Assembly (NCBI GenBank): GCA_012932865.1
Contig: SAXG01000007.1
Span: 868,001 to 932,000, forward strand
Length of the DNA: 64,000 nt
Source: Amylostereum areolatum
Lineage: Eukaryota > Basidiomycota > Agaricomycetes > Russulales > Stereaceae
Direction of reading: 5' to 3'
Below, piece after piece: positions 40,501-53,347 of the stretch (its first letter is position 1; every line of letters begins with the position of its first letter). The notes beneath the pieces are model-generated. The model did not search any database, was not told the origin of the DNA, and was given only the letters and a program-made list of their open reading frames with translations. The position numbers were made by a program, and so were the translations under genes.

Positions 40501-43500
40501 ATTCACATTCGGCTCGCTTGTTGGCACACTACGAGTACGACGTACGCTCCTTCCCTTATGTCACAACCCGTCGACTTTCTAACAGGTGCCCATAGTAACG
40601 AGCGTGTCAACGCCCTACTCGATCGTTCAGCCGTAGTCCGCTGTCGCATTTATCCCGATCTTCACTGCTAATGTACATGTACATTCTCGATGCAACACTG
40701 TAACCCAGGCCCACACGCCTGATTGTCCTTTCATGCGCATGGTGAGCAACTATATGCATCTGCCATCTCTGTGCTTACCGCTAGTCTAGATCGAAAGCAT
40801 ACATCGGGCTCTTCTAGGCTCCCTGTCGTCACCGCGCGCAGTCGAGGCTTGCGGCCAGTCCATCTTCAACCAGCTACAAGTCGCTCACGATTCTGCGGAC
40901 CACGCACGCATGGAAGCGGTGGAGTGCGAGGTTGTATCAGGTTGGACCCTCACGCATCCTCGCATGGACACGCAGTGTTCCCCGTCGAGGACCATTGCGC
41001 AGCGCCACTCCCCCCTTCTATTTTTTGCTCAATAGGTTCGACCTGGATTGTGTAGGGTTTGGACCATCACGCATGCCATGGTGCGCACCGCTCCCATACT
41101 GCCATGAAAGCGCCCAATGTGCTTTCGTCCGCACCACTCAATTGAACGGCTGCGGCCTACGGAAGGTTGCGGACATGTCGATGAAGTCGATAACACGGAT
41201 TGGTGTAAGCAAATGGGGCTACTAAGGTTTGCGCAGAGCGAAGGATCTTCGCATACTACTATGTAGCTGGCTTTGTCACAGCGCAGGGAGGCGACCAAGC
41301 TCGGCGACATACTATCGTTTTTGTGGACGTAAGGTCCCCGTTGCATATGGTTGGGCGAAGCTGATTCCGAATGCAATCCATAGACGTCTACGGCCACGCC
41401 TCACTTTCCCATTCCCTGTGACCTCATTGTCCTTGGTGCACCATGGCCTGGAAAGCGTTTCCGTAAAGCGTTCCCGTTTGAGGGTCCGGATCACGACTTC
41501 TCCACCCCAGAGCTCAAGGTCTGCACGCACGTTCTGCGCGGCGGAAATTCTCAAGCTGATCGATCTTCCCCATTATTCTCCTCACCTGAACGTGGTTTGA
41601 CACGTCCGCGGCTTGAGTTCGAGTAGCCGCTCAGCGAGTCAGCACCCCCGTCCGCACCAACCGCATTTTTCCAACACGATGTACGGTGCGGGTACCTCGA
41701 TTTGCGCCGTTTCCCCCGGCTGCAGTCTCTAATACCTACTTTCCGTCCTTGGTTGGCATGCGGATCTGCATACCGGACGACTCGGACGCGCCGACGTGCA
41801 CGGTACGCTTATTTCTACACGCCGTCTTCAACCCTGAGTCTGACAGCTTTCTGATCTATTATTCTCCCTCGTTATGTCTAGGGTGTATCCAGGATGATGT
41901 GTTACACAAACTTCTATACTTTCGTGACAAGGCGTTACGCGCCGACTAAATGGCGTCAACTGGTGTCAAGCACAAAGGCGCATGTCCAGGAGAGCTGTAT
42001 AGACACACGAAACAAGTGTCCTCGTGTTTTCTCGTGGGATGCACTGGTCTAATACAGTCCCGACTTTTACTCGAAGGAGGCATCACAGTTTCACACGAGA
42101 TGAACAATTTCTACGGCTGTTTGGACGGCTGTAGTACTAGGCACAACATCGACGTGGACGGCTTCAGCAACTCCTCAACGTGCACTATATTCAATCCCTT
42201 AGTCTTCGCCCACGGACCCCGTGCGTCGTAGATTCCTTGTGTTGGGGGACACGTTATTGACGAATCGTCAGGGCCCGTGACTTCCTTCAACATCGTGGCA
42301 GGATGCGGACTTTCCGAGGCACCACGGATGAGGGAATTTGGCTCTGGACAATTCGATGCAGTCCTTGGACTACACGCAGGGAGGGATTGCGGGTACCTGA
42401 AAACATGTGTTTTCCCTTGGTATAGTGGATAGCGGCCTTGAAGCTTGAAGACTGGGAACCCTCGTGGACTCGTGTACACCATCCGCTCGCATAAAACCCA
42501 AGTAAGTTACATCAAGGCGTGGCAGCACCAACGTAATACCCACTGGCATATGTGGTTATGCACCTCTTTCGTACAGTATTTTCTGTGCCACTGATATTCC
42601 GCGAGGAAGCCTCCGCGTCCCGTCTTCAAGTCGTATCAGTATCGATTCGGGAATCGGTACACGCTGAGCACTGACTCCTTACACATATGCTCATCCTCGT
42701 GTATGTGGCGGATATGACAGCGTCTGTTCTCTGTCTTTTATGGACAATGGATGGCGCAGCGCATACCAATGATTGTCTTCTGTTCCAAGTCTGGTTACGA
42801 CGCCGCTACTTTAGTAGTACTTACGCCACCGCCGCTATCGGCATTTCCGAACTAAATAACGGCAAATTGGACAGATATATTCGGAGCAAGCCGCCGTTAC
42901 TTAATACTCCGCTTCGCTCCCCGCTCCGTTCCTATGCATGCCCACTTAGTCTCGTGACCAATGGCTTTGGTTCCACCCACTTGAAATTGAACAGTTCAAG
43001 TCAACGTTCAACTCCGCGGACTGTCTCCGCCTACTCAGTGAGTACTGTCGCGGATCGCTCGCGGCCGGCCAGTCATCATGGGGCCTTGAGCTTTGCATCT
43101 CCCGTATTCTAAAGTTATCGATGAGACAAAGACGACTCATCTGGTCAAGAACAAGGTTCCAGGGTGATGCTGGGGTGGAAAGAGGGATCCACACAGAGAA
43201 GGTGGCGGGGGTGGTAAGAAACTTATTTGCAGTCAATATTACTGAATGTACAACAGAAGCAGTTATTTGTCGGCGACGTCACCGGCGACACCGCAATTCT
43301 GCTCTCCTGCTGTCAACCTGCAGTGTTGGATTACTCAAGTATCTACACAGGCCATCATGTCGGATAGGCTCGTATCTTACAGCATTTTCCAACCGAATGC
43401 TCGAAAATATAGGCGCAAAGCACCTTCGTCTCTCGGATTCCTTCGCGGGAAAGTCATCTGGTGGTTTCCCGCTCCCCGGTCGTTCTCTGCTGGAGTTCCT

Positions 43501-44293
43501 CATCCAAAGGCAGCGGCGTCAAATCGATGCACACCTTCTGATGCGAATCGCCAACGTTGGGCACAAGCGCCTCTATCCTGCGATCGTTTCTTCCAGTTCC
43601 ATTCCGCCGCAACCTTAGCTTCGACTTTCGACTCCGCTGCCTGCCCTTCTTCCTCGTGGCCTGAAACCTATACAATCTGTAGGCGAAGCGAAGAATGGCG
43701 CCTTCCAATTCGACGCGCCCGATGGTGGGAATTAAGATTACGGCCGGGTGGAGCGTCGACGATGGTGGAGCGCGGTGCAGGCCGACTTGACGTGGGAGTG
43801 CTGTGGCGAAGCACAATACCAGCGTCCTTGTTGTGTTTCGTTGGACGTCCTTCCAGTGGCGATACTGACGTTCAACTCGCGCTCCTAGAGGGTGGGGTAT
43901 CCTTGAGAATCTACACTTTCTATAGTTATACGTCTGTCCGAGTTGTGGATGACCCGCTTCAGGCGCGGAAGTAAAGGTCGCCCAGGCGGGCTCTGCTAAT
44001 CAGGATTTGACCCTTCCGTGGACGGTAAAAAAAGTATGTCCGACAGTCTTGAAGTGGGCAGGCGCCATTTACTGATGATCTCCGAGAGCGCGGGCACTGG
44101 CCTCGGGAAGCTGGACTACTACTAGAGAAATGACGCGTCGGTGGCGCTTGTCCAGGCGCAAAAATTCACGGTAGTCATTCGGAACGACACGATTCTGAAG
44201 TCACGAGCTCCGTGGATGACCGACTCCTGAGCAAGTATAAAAGAGGTTTGCCTTGGTCGCAACTTCAGTCAACAGTTCCACCACTTGCCTCTC
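37508..44293. other. Long stretch without a recognisable gene
   Basis: Many short frames occur on both strands, the longest 242 aa (43246-43974), but none shows a domain, convincing composition or clear splice structure. Weak minus-strand coding-like text near 38200-38450 (RGKLPNLTLRGPHTPLDARS) may be a remnant. Confidence 0.4.
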
Positions 44294-46367
44294 ATGTCCT
44301 CCAAACGCCCCCCCCCTTTCGGACGTCGAGAACTCTCTCCTGGACTCACTTTCTGTGACAGAGCGTTTCATCGACCACAAGGGTTTACCTGTGACGGAGC
44401 TCTCCAGTAGACTCTTGCTCTCTGTAGCCGTCAAACTGATCCGCATGAAGTTCTATCAACATTCCGCGCGTAGCATCGTGCAAGACCTCGCTGGTCGGTA
44501 TTTGAAGATCGCTGCCGCCGCTCAGGAAATTAGCGATGAAGAAGACTGCAATGCGATTCACAATGACTACCATCAGGACTTGGTGACTTCGAATAGGTAT
44601 GTTGCTATCGTGTATCACTCCCTCTGGGACTTGAACTCGTCGTTTTTTCTCAGCAATTTGTTCAATATCCTGGATCAATTCTGCGACTTCGACGACTTCA
44701 CCTTCGACATCGAGATGGCCAGCCGCCAGTCTCTCCAGAAGGTATGGGAGATGATCGTGAAGACGGTTCAAACCCCTCCGGACGCCGATCAATATCAATA
44801 TCAAATTCGAATTCAATTGGTATTACTCAAAAACAAATTCGTAGAAATCTATGCCTCTATGAAACACGACCAGCAATTCTCTAGTATACCCAATGGGTGA
44901 GTCCAGCCTGCTTTTTCCGGAAACAAACGCCTGATCCTATGCAGCGATGCCACCGGCAAGAAATCGAGCATGATGGCGTGGCTTGAGCAGTGGAGTTTCA
45001 AATTTGAGGGCAACAACACGTCTATCCGAGACGACGAGAAAGAGGTACGATTCGACTTGAATAAATGCCTCCCGTCATGAACATCTATCTAAAAATCTAC
45101 CTCCCTCAGGAGCATGGGATTGTATCGGCCGCGTTCCAGGTCCTATTTCTTACAATCGCGGCCGTGAAGTTGGGGGTCCCTTCGAAACTGTGGGACTAAT
45201 TTCATATGTAAGTCGCGCGCGCTGTATCTATGCTGACTGTAATTCTAACTTCTTTCAAATTCTAGACTGAGCAAAAAGATAAACACACACAAGGTGTTCG
45301 ACTCTATAACAATTGTCGACACCATCAATATCCTGTCGGGCAGGGTCTTTATTTTACCGCCCCCAACCTCGCCCCCTCCGGTAACTTTAGGTCACTTGAA
45401 GTGTAAAGACAATCTAACACATTTATTTAAAGACCCTATCTACGCCATGCATGAAGATGCAGCTGAGGAAGTGCATCGTAAACATTCGCTGGCCATACCA
45501 CTTCCGTTCGGTTGCCCTGTGCACGTTATTCGATAATCTCGCGGCTAGTTGCAACGATGACAGGGAGACGCTTGACCCGCAGGACGCAACCGGTCCTTAC
45601 TCGACATCCCTCACGGCTTTGGATCAGATCATCGAAATTTGCAGAGATGTCGATTTTTCCGAGCTTCACAACACCGAATCTCCGAGCGTCGATGCCCTGC
45701 TCGAGTCGGCTCATAATATTATGAAGTCGTGCTATGTGGGGTTGACGGTGCGTTATTTGACTTGCTCTCTTTCTCGGTTTACAATGCGTGAAGCTTACTT
45801 TGGTGTAAGTCCGAGAGCCAGTGGAGCCTCGAACAGACTAAGCTCGACAAGGCCACCGAGGACGATCGACGTGTCATGGACAGTGTCTTGGAGAATGTCA
45901 AGAGGCAGTACATAGTGAGCGCTCGTGCGCTCTCTTCAGCAGATGCAAATATTGATTTTATCTTTCCCTCACAGTGCATCAACCCGAAGACACCGGACGC
46001 CCAAGCCCTCCGCGTTTTCATCGACATTTACGACACCGACAAGAGTGGGAATCCCGTCTGCATAATCCCGTGTATGCCTTCACTCTCCTCCCGCGGGCCG
46101 CCAGGGTCCTTCCATGCTTCCCTTTGATTTTGCGTACTAAGGTTTGTTATATCCACAGATCCCGCCGTGCTAGACACACCTCTCAGCGAAATCCGCGAGA
46201 ACTTACACCACAGCCCGATTTTGGCCGAGACTTACAGAAATCGTCTGCAAAATGTCTTGCAGTTTTCCCAAGGCGAGAATATTTGCACCTTGGACAAGAC
46301 TATCAGGGATTCGGTCGAGACTATCGAGCATTCGGACTTCGAATATCGCCTGGAAGTCGTCGTTTAA
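44294..46367 (+). CDS. Unrecognised multi-exon protein (start region frame-shifted at a nine-C run)
   Basis: The likely start is the ATG at 44294 (MSSKRPP), but nine C bases at 44308-44316 put the following text out of frame; eight would join it to LSDVENSLLDSLSVTERFID. The protein is helical (LLLSVAVKLIRMKFYQHSAR, DLAGRYLKIAAAAQEI). Later exons read DATGKKSSMMAWLEQWSFKF and EHGIVSAAFQ, then after a poorly resolved middle TALDQIIEICRDVDFSELHN, SESQWSLEQTKLDKATEDDR, TPDAQALRVFIDIYDTDKSG and a last exon ending FEYRLEVVV-stop at 46367. Introns are 50-70 nt. It may be two genes, since one frame stops at 45197-45199 (KLWD). No domain recognised. Confidence 0.5.
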
Positions 46368-47092
46368 AACCCTATCGCTCTCGATGCGCGTCAAGAATGA
46401 GGTTTTCCCCTGTGTTTGGGCTCGGTAATTGTTCTCAACGTCTCGTTCTTGTCATCTCCAATTGCTCGCGTTTACCTAGGCGTTTTCGGTCCCGATGATA
46501 GCGACGTACCAGGCTGGTGAAAGTATGGGAAACATGTACGATATGCGTAGGGAGATATGTAGCTGCTGTTCGTTTGTATTGCGTTTGTATATGACATCGT
46601 TGAAGCTTGAAGTGCGACTTTTGAACTTATCGAGGCGCTCCAATCTTGATGCTTGAAGCTTATTGGGAAGTCATGAACCTGCCACTGGAGTCATCGTGGC
46701 AGATTTACCACTGGAGTGAGCCTCTATAAGGCGGCGGAGGTGACGGACACTGAGAGGCAGTGCTAGAGATGGCCGTTAGGATCCTGAACTTGAGAAGGTT
46801 TGACGAAAGTGTCTCGTCTGCCTCGGGGAGACTGGGGGGACGCTTCTGGCGGGATAATGAATATGAAAGCGTGGTCGCGACGATGTGGTCGATTAGACAT
46901 ACGCGCGCCATCGTCGACTGACCTCGGGATCTGAGTTGGCTTCTTTACTACTGGTCACTTCGACGCGTTTCTTTCTGTTCGTCCTCACAGCCTGCTGGTG
47001 CAGACGTGATTTCCATCAGTAGCGACAGTTACACGAGGTTTTGACAAAACTCAAGCTGTACACAGTATTCATTATTGCCTGAACATTATGTA
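46368..47092. other. Intergenic, no gene seen
   Basis: It contains two TTGAAGCTTGAAG-like motifs at 46600-46612 and 46650-46662, and otherwise nothing recognisable. Confidence 0.4.
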
Positions 47093-47613
47093 TCACGTCC
47101 CGGTCTCGAACGTATCCTTTAGCCTCGCAAGTCCACCTTCAAAGGACCCGTCAGGATGCTGCCCCACAGATCCACCGCCACCATCCACGAGAGACGGCTG
47201 GTAGACCGGCTCGAGGAACATCGCATCATAGAGTATATGACGGGTGCTCGAACGCATCCCAGCGGTGTCGTTCTCCTCCATCCTGCTTCACCGCGACGGT
47301 CTGGCTTCCCGCCCCCGGAGGCATGCATTTTCGATACGTTCCTGGAGCAACAATGGAAGTTGGAGAATGATCGTTGACGAGGTTGCATTGACCTGCCCTC
47401 GTCTTCCAGACCAGGCCAACTAACGAATCGCCGTGAGTCTGCGCCCTACAGCGAGGGTCATCCTCCCCCGTATCCTGCGCCCAACAGCAACTCCCAAAAA
47501 GTGTCTTCGATCTCAGGGTTCGTCAGCGAGAGCGAGTCCATTCGCCGGACATTGTTTTGTTCCAATAGCTTGAGCCGTCAAAACGGGCGAGGGGCGTGGT
47601 GGGACAGACGTCG

Positions 47614-48640
47614 TTAAGGATTAGAGGGACGGGGGAAACCGCGGCGAAGCTGAAAGACCACTTGTTGAGCGCGTGTATTGCCAGGAGTGAGCAAGTTTGC
47701 GAGGCTTGCGGGGTACGCGCAACGCTGGCTGCAAAGTAAATCCATCTTGTCCACTGTGAATCCAGACGTATTCTCCGTGAAGCTTTTCCGCCGGGAATTC
47801 TTGCGGACGAGGTCTGGATGATGTGGACGACGAATGAAGCGTTCTAGGTCATCAAGGCGATGTGGATGCAGCTGATTCAGGATCCAAGGATAGGTCAGAG
47901 ACTGCGCGAGAAAACGTCGAAGCACGGACAGAAAGACGTTAGTGGGAGCTGGAGGAGAGGTCAGTTTCGAGAATAAGAATGACAAAGGAGAGCACAGTAC
48001 ATAGGCGTAAAAGTCTATGAACCAAGGATTGCTCGAAAGCCGCTCAAGTATCCTTCGGATCACCCTCATCTCGATCGGTCCCTCCTCGCCCGCCCGTCCA
48101 CACGAGCCCGTCGCCGTCCTTTGTAGCTGTAGGGACCCACAAGCGACCACCCCACACGCCGTTGATCTTCGTCTATCGTCATATCCGGAACGACGCGCAT
48201 GACGGCGACGACTTGGCCCTGCGTCCACAAAACGCTGATGGGGTGTTGTGGCTTCTTCACCGGGCCGTATGAACATGAGGGAGCACTGCACGACGTAGAC
48301 TTTGCCAGGGATGAAGTGAGATCATTCACACGTGACGAACACGACACGCGCGCCTGGTCGCGTTGAAGAGGGACGAGGACGGCGACGTGAACCACGGATC
48401 ATGGACGAGACACCTTTGTATCGAAACTTGGACGTGCAGAGGAAGCAGTCGACGGAGATGGCCCGGGCCACGCTCCAGCGCCCTACTGATGGACACTTTG
48501 GCCAAACTTGACGCGTGTGCTTCGGGAGAGATAGCTGGGCATTGGCAGCGTCGAGGAGTCGATGGAACGAAAACTAGATGCGGGGAGGAAACGACATGTG
48601 GAAGCACGGAGGTATTGGATCAACGGTGGTGGATTGAACG
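47614..48640 (-). CDS. Unknown gene, member 1 of a local three-copy family
   Basis: Minus-strand frames include HASSLAKVSISRALERGPGH (near 48500), PGEEATTPHQRFVDA (near 48250) and EMRVIRRILERLSSNPWFID (near 48060). The first two blocks match member 2 at 51640-51380 at both protein and DNA level: the plus-strand word GAAGAGGGACGAGGACGGCG occurs near 48365 and 51481, and TCTTCACCGGGC near 48254 and 51391. Splice sites are not resolved and no domain is recognised. It may be a decayed paralogue. Confidence 0.35.
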
Positions 48641-49409
48641 ATGTTGAGGATGTGGGGTGAGTGGGGAGGGGAGGAGCGCGACGTTGAGATAGGGGATAGT
48701 TGATTTCTTTGACGCGTAGGATGCTGACCGCGGACAGGAGTGGGAGGTTGAGACGTTGGTGCAAGATATTCAGTGGATTGGTGTCGTCTTATAAGTACGT
48801 TGGAGAGGGTGATGCTTCAGCGTGGGGCGTGATGAGAATAGAGCGCCTTTGTCGCAGCTCGCCAGCATGGCTGATATCGTGGCGTCCTGTCTCGACAGAG
48901 AAGGGGCTCCTGGAAGAGAGGAATGGCGCTGAATACTCAGATCTGCTCGCCGGTGAGACATAGACTCGAGGAGTATGGCAACTGCGCGTACCATCAGATG
49001 AAGCCATTAATTGCGGTGGACCCGTGGTGTTGTCCTTAGAACGGGGAGGAAAAGCAGGCAGAGATTTACTTGAGCTCGGCGATGCATTGAGGAGCCAAAC
49101 CGAGCCAAAGCGGTCTCGAATATTCGTAACAACTGTCACGACTCACGTACCACGATGTACTAGCAGATAGTCAAGGGCCATCGACGAGTTGAAGATGCAG
49201 TATAAAGGTGCAGTGCGACGTCCGAGAGCCGGCAATCGCTAGAGAAGTGGAAGTGTCGGAAGGTGCGCGGTCCTAGTAGTAGTCTCTTGTAGCCAGACTT
49301 ATTTGAAACAGAAGACATACGCGGTCCTCTGTTGTTGCGCCTTTGCATGAAGGCTTTCAGCGCTCAAGCGCTCAGCTTTCAACCTAAAGACCATCGTCAA
49401 TCATGCATC

Positions 49410-50648
49410 ATGGCCTCCCCCCTGCTGTTCACTGATCCCACTTCCAAAAACTTTCAAGTTGCAGGAGATTCTGCGGCGCCGGTCATCATCAAGAGCGCTG
49501 ACCTCTGGCTCCTCGATGGCAATATCGTCCTTCGCACCATTTTCACGCCTCCAAATTCCACAGTACCACATCACACGCTCTACAAAATCCATAAGGGTGT
49601 TCTCGCCCTCAACTCATCGGTCTTCCGTGATCTGTTCAACGGGTCTCAGGTCGCTTTCGATGTCGGATCAGAGGCGTACGAGGAGCTTCCTGTGATGGAT
49701 ATGCCCGACTCCCCCGACGACGTTGCGCATTTCCTCAAGGCTCTCTATTTCCCAGAGTGCGTTGACTCTTTTTTCGTGAATGTGAAACAGCGATACGATG
49801 TGGACGTTCTTCAGATACACACAACGGCACCACATCGCACCGCCTTTGAAGGCGCTTCCAGACGGGTATTCGGGTATCCTCCGATTGTCCACCAAGTACG
49901 ATGTCCCGAGTTTGCGCGAGACAACCGCCACCGCTTTCAAGCTGGTCTGGCCTTCGAAGCTCGCCGATTGGGACAACCTACAGATGACCATCGCTAAAGA
50001 TGGTCCCTTTCCGGAACTCAATGGAAATGTGAGGGTGGATGTTTCAAATTTGTACGAAGACCCGGGTGCGTCACGCTTCCCTTTACACTGCCCTGCCATA
50101 ACTGACCTTGATTTCCCTCGTCAGCGAAAGCAATCCGTCTCGCGTATGATTGCAATGTCCTGGAAGTGCTCCCTACCGCATATTACGACCTCGCACGCAT
50201 CTACGCGCGAAACGGGCGGTTCGGGTCTAAGTACCGTCGCAAGGTTGACATATTTATCATTACCACAGCCGAACTCGAGCGTTTGATCAAGGGCATGGGC
50301 GAGATCCAGCACCGCACGAACTTTTATGCCTATTCCCTCAATCGTCTGTACGAATTGTGCGTCGACATAAGTGGAGACTGCGTACACGGAGACACGACCC
50401 TGTGTAAAGGCTTTTTACTGGCGCAGTGGATGGAGCAATTCTCAGTCCAGGACGCATCCTCCGGGGACATCGTCGCGTGGCTTCATACGGTGGCAAGCGA
50501 ACTCGAAACTCGCCCAGATGCAGCGTGTGCATCATGCACGGACGGGTTTAGATCAGCTGTGTTGGACATTCGACGTGATCTGTGGAACGGGTTTCCTCGT
50601 TACTTCGAATTGGTAAACGGCATCGGCGCGTCTTCTGATACCTACTGA
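49410..50648 (+). CDS. BTB/POZ-domain protein, three exons
   Basis: The start is ATCATGG at 49410 (MASPLLFTDP). The BTB fold is visible in ADLWLLDGNIVLRTIF, then YKIHKGVLALNSSVFRDLFN and LPVMDMPDSPDDVAHFLKAL. Intron 1 (GTGCGT from 49760 to TTCAG at about 49816) joins FPE to YTQRHHIAPPL. Intron 2 (GTGCGT...GTCAG, about 50065-50125) joins DPG to KAIRLAYDCNVLEVL. The C-terminal part has a Cys pair (AACASC) and ends GIGASSDTY. This layout is that of the large BTB family of Agaricomycetes, whose members bind protein partners. Length is about 370 aa. Confidence 0.8.
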
Positions 50649-50675
50649 TCAGAGCAAACTTAGACCGGAGTCGGG

Positions 50676-50760
50676 GGGGGGGGGGGGTCTCGAGCTAGTC
50701 AGGCAGTAGTACATGACTTGTCTCATCAGTACTTCAGTACTCAGTACTCAGTACTAAAAA
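50676..50760. repeat. 15-G homopolymer and AGTACTC short repeats
   Basis: An uninterrupted run of 15 G bases near 50673-50687 is followed by several AGTACTTC/AGTACTC units at 50727-50756, downstream of the BTB gene. Confidence 0.7.
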
Positions 50761-50981
50761 TTGTTATTGCAGACTGGTTACGAATCTGATGTTTGCACTC
50801 ATTTCTCTTCAACTTCAATTACATATCTTCCTCAGTGTACATTATGCCGAGAAACTATCCAAAGGGTTATGAAAATTGTTTCCTGCGCTGACCGCGATGG
50901 GAGGGAACTTCATCCGCCCACAGGTATCCAACCAACATTCGCATGTTCCACCTCCGTACCATGCTGCTACTTGTAGCGGCT

Positions 50982-51850
50982 CTACGTTGCTTCGCTGCCA
51001 GCGTGTCCTTGCGGATGACATGGACGACGAGGGCGAAACCGCCTTGGGTCGCCGAAAGAGTGATCCAATCGAACCGAAGTCCGTGGATGATTGAGGTCAC
51101 CGTAGGATGGAACAAGAAAGATGTAAGAGGAAAGGCGCGAGTGGGGGCTAACAGGTGTTAGGCCGGGAAGAAAATATAAAGAGAATAACCCTTTACATAC
51201 CCCACAATATTTCGATCGGCCCCTTTGACACGCCCACCCGCACGTTCTCCAAAATGTAACTTTATCCGTTCTGGGGGGCCAGACGGTGATCTTGCCCGTA
51301 AACTCATCGAGATCATTTTCGGAGTCGACATGTAAGCGACCTGACGACACAGGCCTTGCGTCCCAGAAAGGCTGATGGGACGGTGTGGTCTCTTCACCGG
51401 GCGGAGGGGACCGCATGCAGAGAGGGCCTGTACAACGCAGGCTTGACAAAACTTGGAGTGAGAGCCGCATTGGCCCAAGTTGAAGAGGGACGAGGACGGC
51501 GATGCGAGGAGGGCGCCTCCTGTCGCTCGTAGACGGGACGCCTTGAGATTGAATCTAGGAAGTGCAGAGGATGGAATCGAGGGAATTGGCCTAGGCCATG
51601 CTCTAGCGCCGCAACGGGGGACATTTCTACCAAACTTGACGCATGAATTTCACCGAGAAGTAGTCGTATATTGACGCATTTAAGGAGGGAGTCCATGCAG
51701 CCAAAACAGGGAGTGGGCAGGGGACGACGCGTGGAGGGTAGGACTGAAAGACTGTCCGGTGAGCCTCGGCGGTGGAGAGGACGACTATGATGATCCAGGG
51801 TGAAGAAGAAAGAGAGAGAAGGGACGTTGACGTTGCGGATGATTGCAAGA
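50982..51850 (-). CDS. Unknown gene, member 2 of a local three-copy family
   Basis: Minus-strand frames include HASSLVEMSPVAALEHGLGQ, PGEETTPSHQPFWDARPV and VDSENDLDEFTGKITVWPPR. The blocks match member 1 in order and spacing, and DARPVSSGRLHVDSEN resembles DAGRPISTTVDTAGSQ in member 3. Exon structure is not resolved. No domain recognised. Confidence 0.35.
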
Positions 51851-52429
51851 GTTTGGGCAGAAACCAGGCATAACGATCCTATGAAACCGCATACAGGTTA
51901 GATGCAAACATTGCCCAGCGTACGAGAAGATGGACGGGGAAGAAGGTCGTATTCGTGTTGTATATGTTAGCAACACAGCCCGGCGCAAATGTCGTGTAGT
52001 AGCGCATGCGGAAGACCCTCCTCGGCGAGTGCGCGAATCGAATGCGTGGACAACTTTGGATGGAGGGAGTGCCAGGTCTTGGGGGAGTGTGTAAGGGCTC
52101 GCTTTCATGAAAACTTGCCTCGTCCGACCCATATCCAGGCGCGGACAAGAAAGGTGGGGAAGCCCGACTTCAAAAGACCGGATCCTCACGATGAAGCCAT
52201 ACCGCCGGGAAGTTGTTTACATACGGTGTACTCTGGATGACTGAGCGAGTCGTGGTGGATCGCGGCCATTGGTCCATTCGGCTTGGGACCTATGGACGGT
52301 CCGAGAATTGGAAGCGTCGTAGGATCGTGAAGGGAAAAAAGGGTCACGGCGCGCGAAGTGGCCTGGTTCGATCCTGGACGAGAAGACGGAAAGTTAGCTA
52401 GGAAGAAATGGACGAGAGAGAGAAAGAAA

Positions 52430-53347
52430 TCACATACATGAATGAGCAAAGAGCATATCAGACATCCGCTCCGCCCAAGTATAAGCGCATATATCGACCG
52501 TCCAAACGCACTCCGGATCCTCCCTCTTCAGTCGCGAAACCTCGATCAAGTCAGTGGCTCCGCCTTCCCCCGCTTGTCCTTCGTAGCGTACGCTGGATCC
52601 TGCGCAATGACCCGACGGTGATTCTGCAGGCTGTGATCCCGCAGTGTCCACGGTCGTTGAGATTGGCCTTCCGGCGTCGGCAACATTTTGAGGTGAATGA
52701 TCGACGAGCGATGTCAGGAATAGGGCCTGGTTTTGAAATCGCATGAACTTGTGTACACATTCATGCAATTGAGGCGGGAGGGGCGCGAAGATGAGGTGAC
52801 GAAGGTGGTGACCATAGCAAGATGCTCTCCATCGGTGAGCGAGACATCCTGTAATAAAAGACAAAGCTGAGGGAGAAGGCAAAGAAGGAAAGGATTTCGG
52901 GCACGCGAGAAGACCGCAGACGCGCGACGGGATCGATGCTTCCTCCAGGACCCGTATCCACGCCTCTTGGAAGGAGCCATCAGGAGCCATCGCGGCTTGT
53001 GGATATGGAATAAGCTGGGTGTGTTGTCTGTAGATCCAGAGCCAAAATTGGGACTGGGAAATGAAGCGTGGAAGGTGTGTGGAGTATAAAAGCCTCCGGA
53101 GGAGCGTGCAGGTGCATAGCGTTGATGAGCCAGTGTGGCCGGCGGAGGGGAAAAAAGAGAAAGAATGGATTTCCTGCATCGAAGGAGCATTCCAGTGACG
53201 TGGGAGCTCGAGGTCAGGGGATCTAAAGGGAGGAGTCGAGATTAGACCGGGGACTTTGGTCGCCGAGGACAGCGATAGTGGCAGGAGGTCTTGCGCGCCT
53301 TGATAAATACCGTCACTTTGAACGCGAACTTTCAAAGGAAAGAGCAA
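52430..53347 (-). CDS. Unknown gene, member 3 of a local three-copy family
   Basis: A 305-codon frame is open. The convincing part starts around MAPDGSFQEAWIRVLEEASI and includes QLHECVHKFMRFQNQALFLT, then QNVADAGRPISTTVDTAGSQ and ATDLIEVSRLKREDPECVWT. Similarity to members 1 and 2 is weaker than between those two. Introns are probably present. No domain recognised. Confidence 0.4.
   Translation of the reverse strand: MLFPLKVRVQSDGIYQGAQDLLPLSLSSATKVPGLISTPPFRSPDLELPRHWNAPSMQEIHSFSFFPSAGHTGSSTLCTCTLLRRLLYSTHLPRFISQSQFWLWIYRQHTQLIPYPQAAMAPDGSFQEAWIRVLEEASIPSRVCGLLACPKSFPSLPSPSALSFITGCLAHRWRASCYGHHLRHLIFAPLPPQLHECVHKFMRFQNQALFLTSLVDHSPQNVADAGRPISTTVDTAGSQPAESPSGHCAGSSVRYEGQAGEGGATDLIEVSRLKREDPECVWTVDICAYTWAERMSDMLFAHSCM

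Noticed and set aside
43246..43974. A 242-codon frame as a gene
   Set aside because: No domain, Arg/Ser-rich arbitrary composition, overlapping frames on both strands and no start context.
48017..48202. Plus-strand frames in the 47.6-53.3 kb region
   Set aside because: The shared blocks among the three copies are on the minus strand; plus-strand frames do not align between copies.
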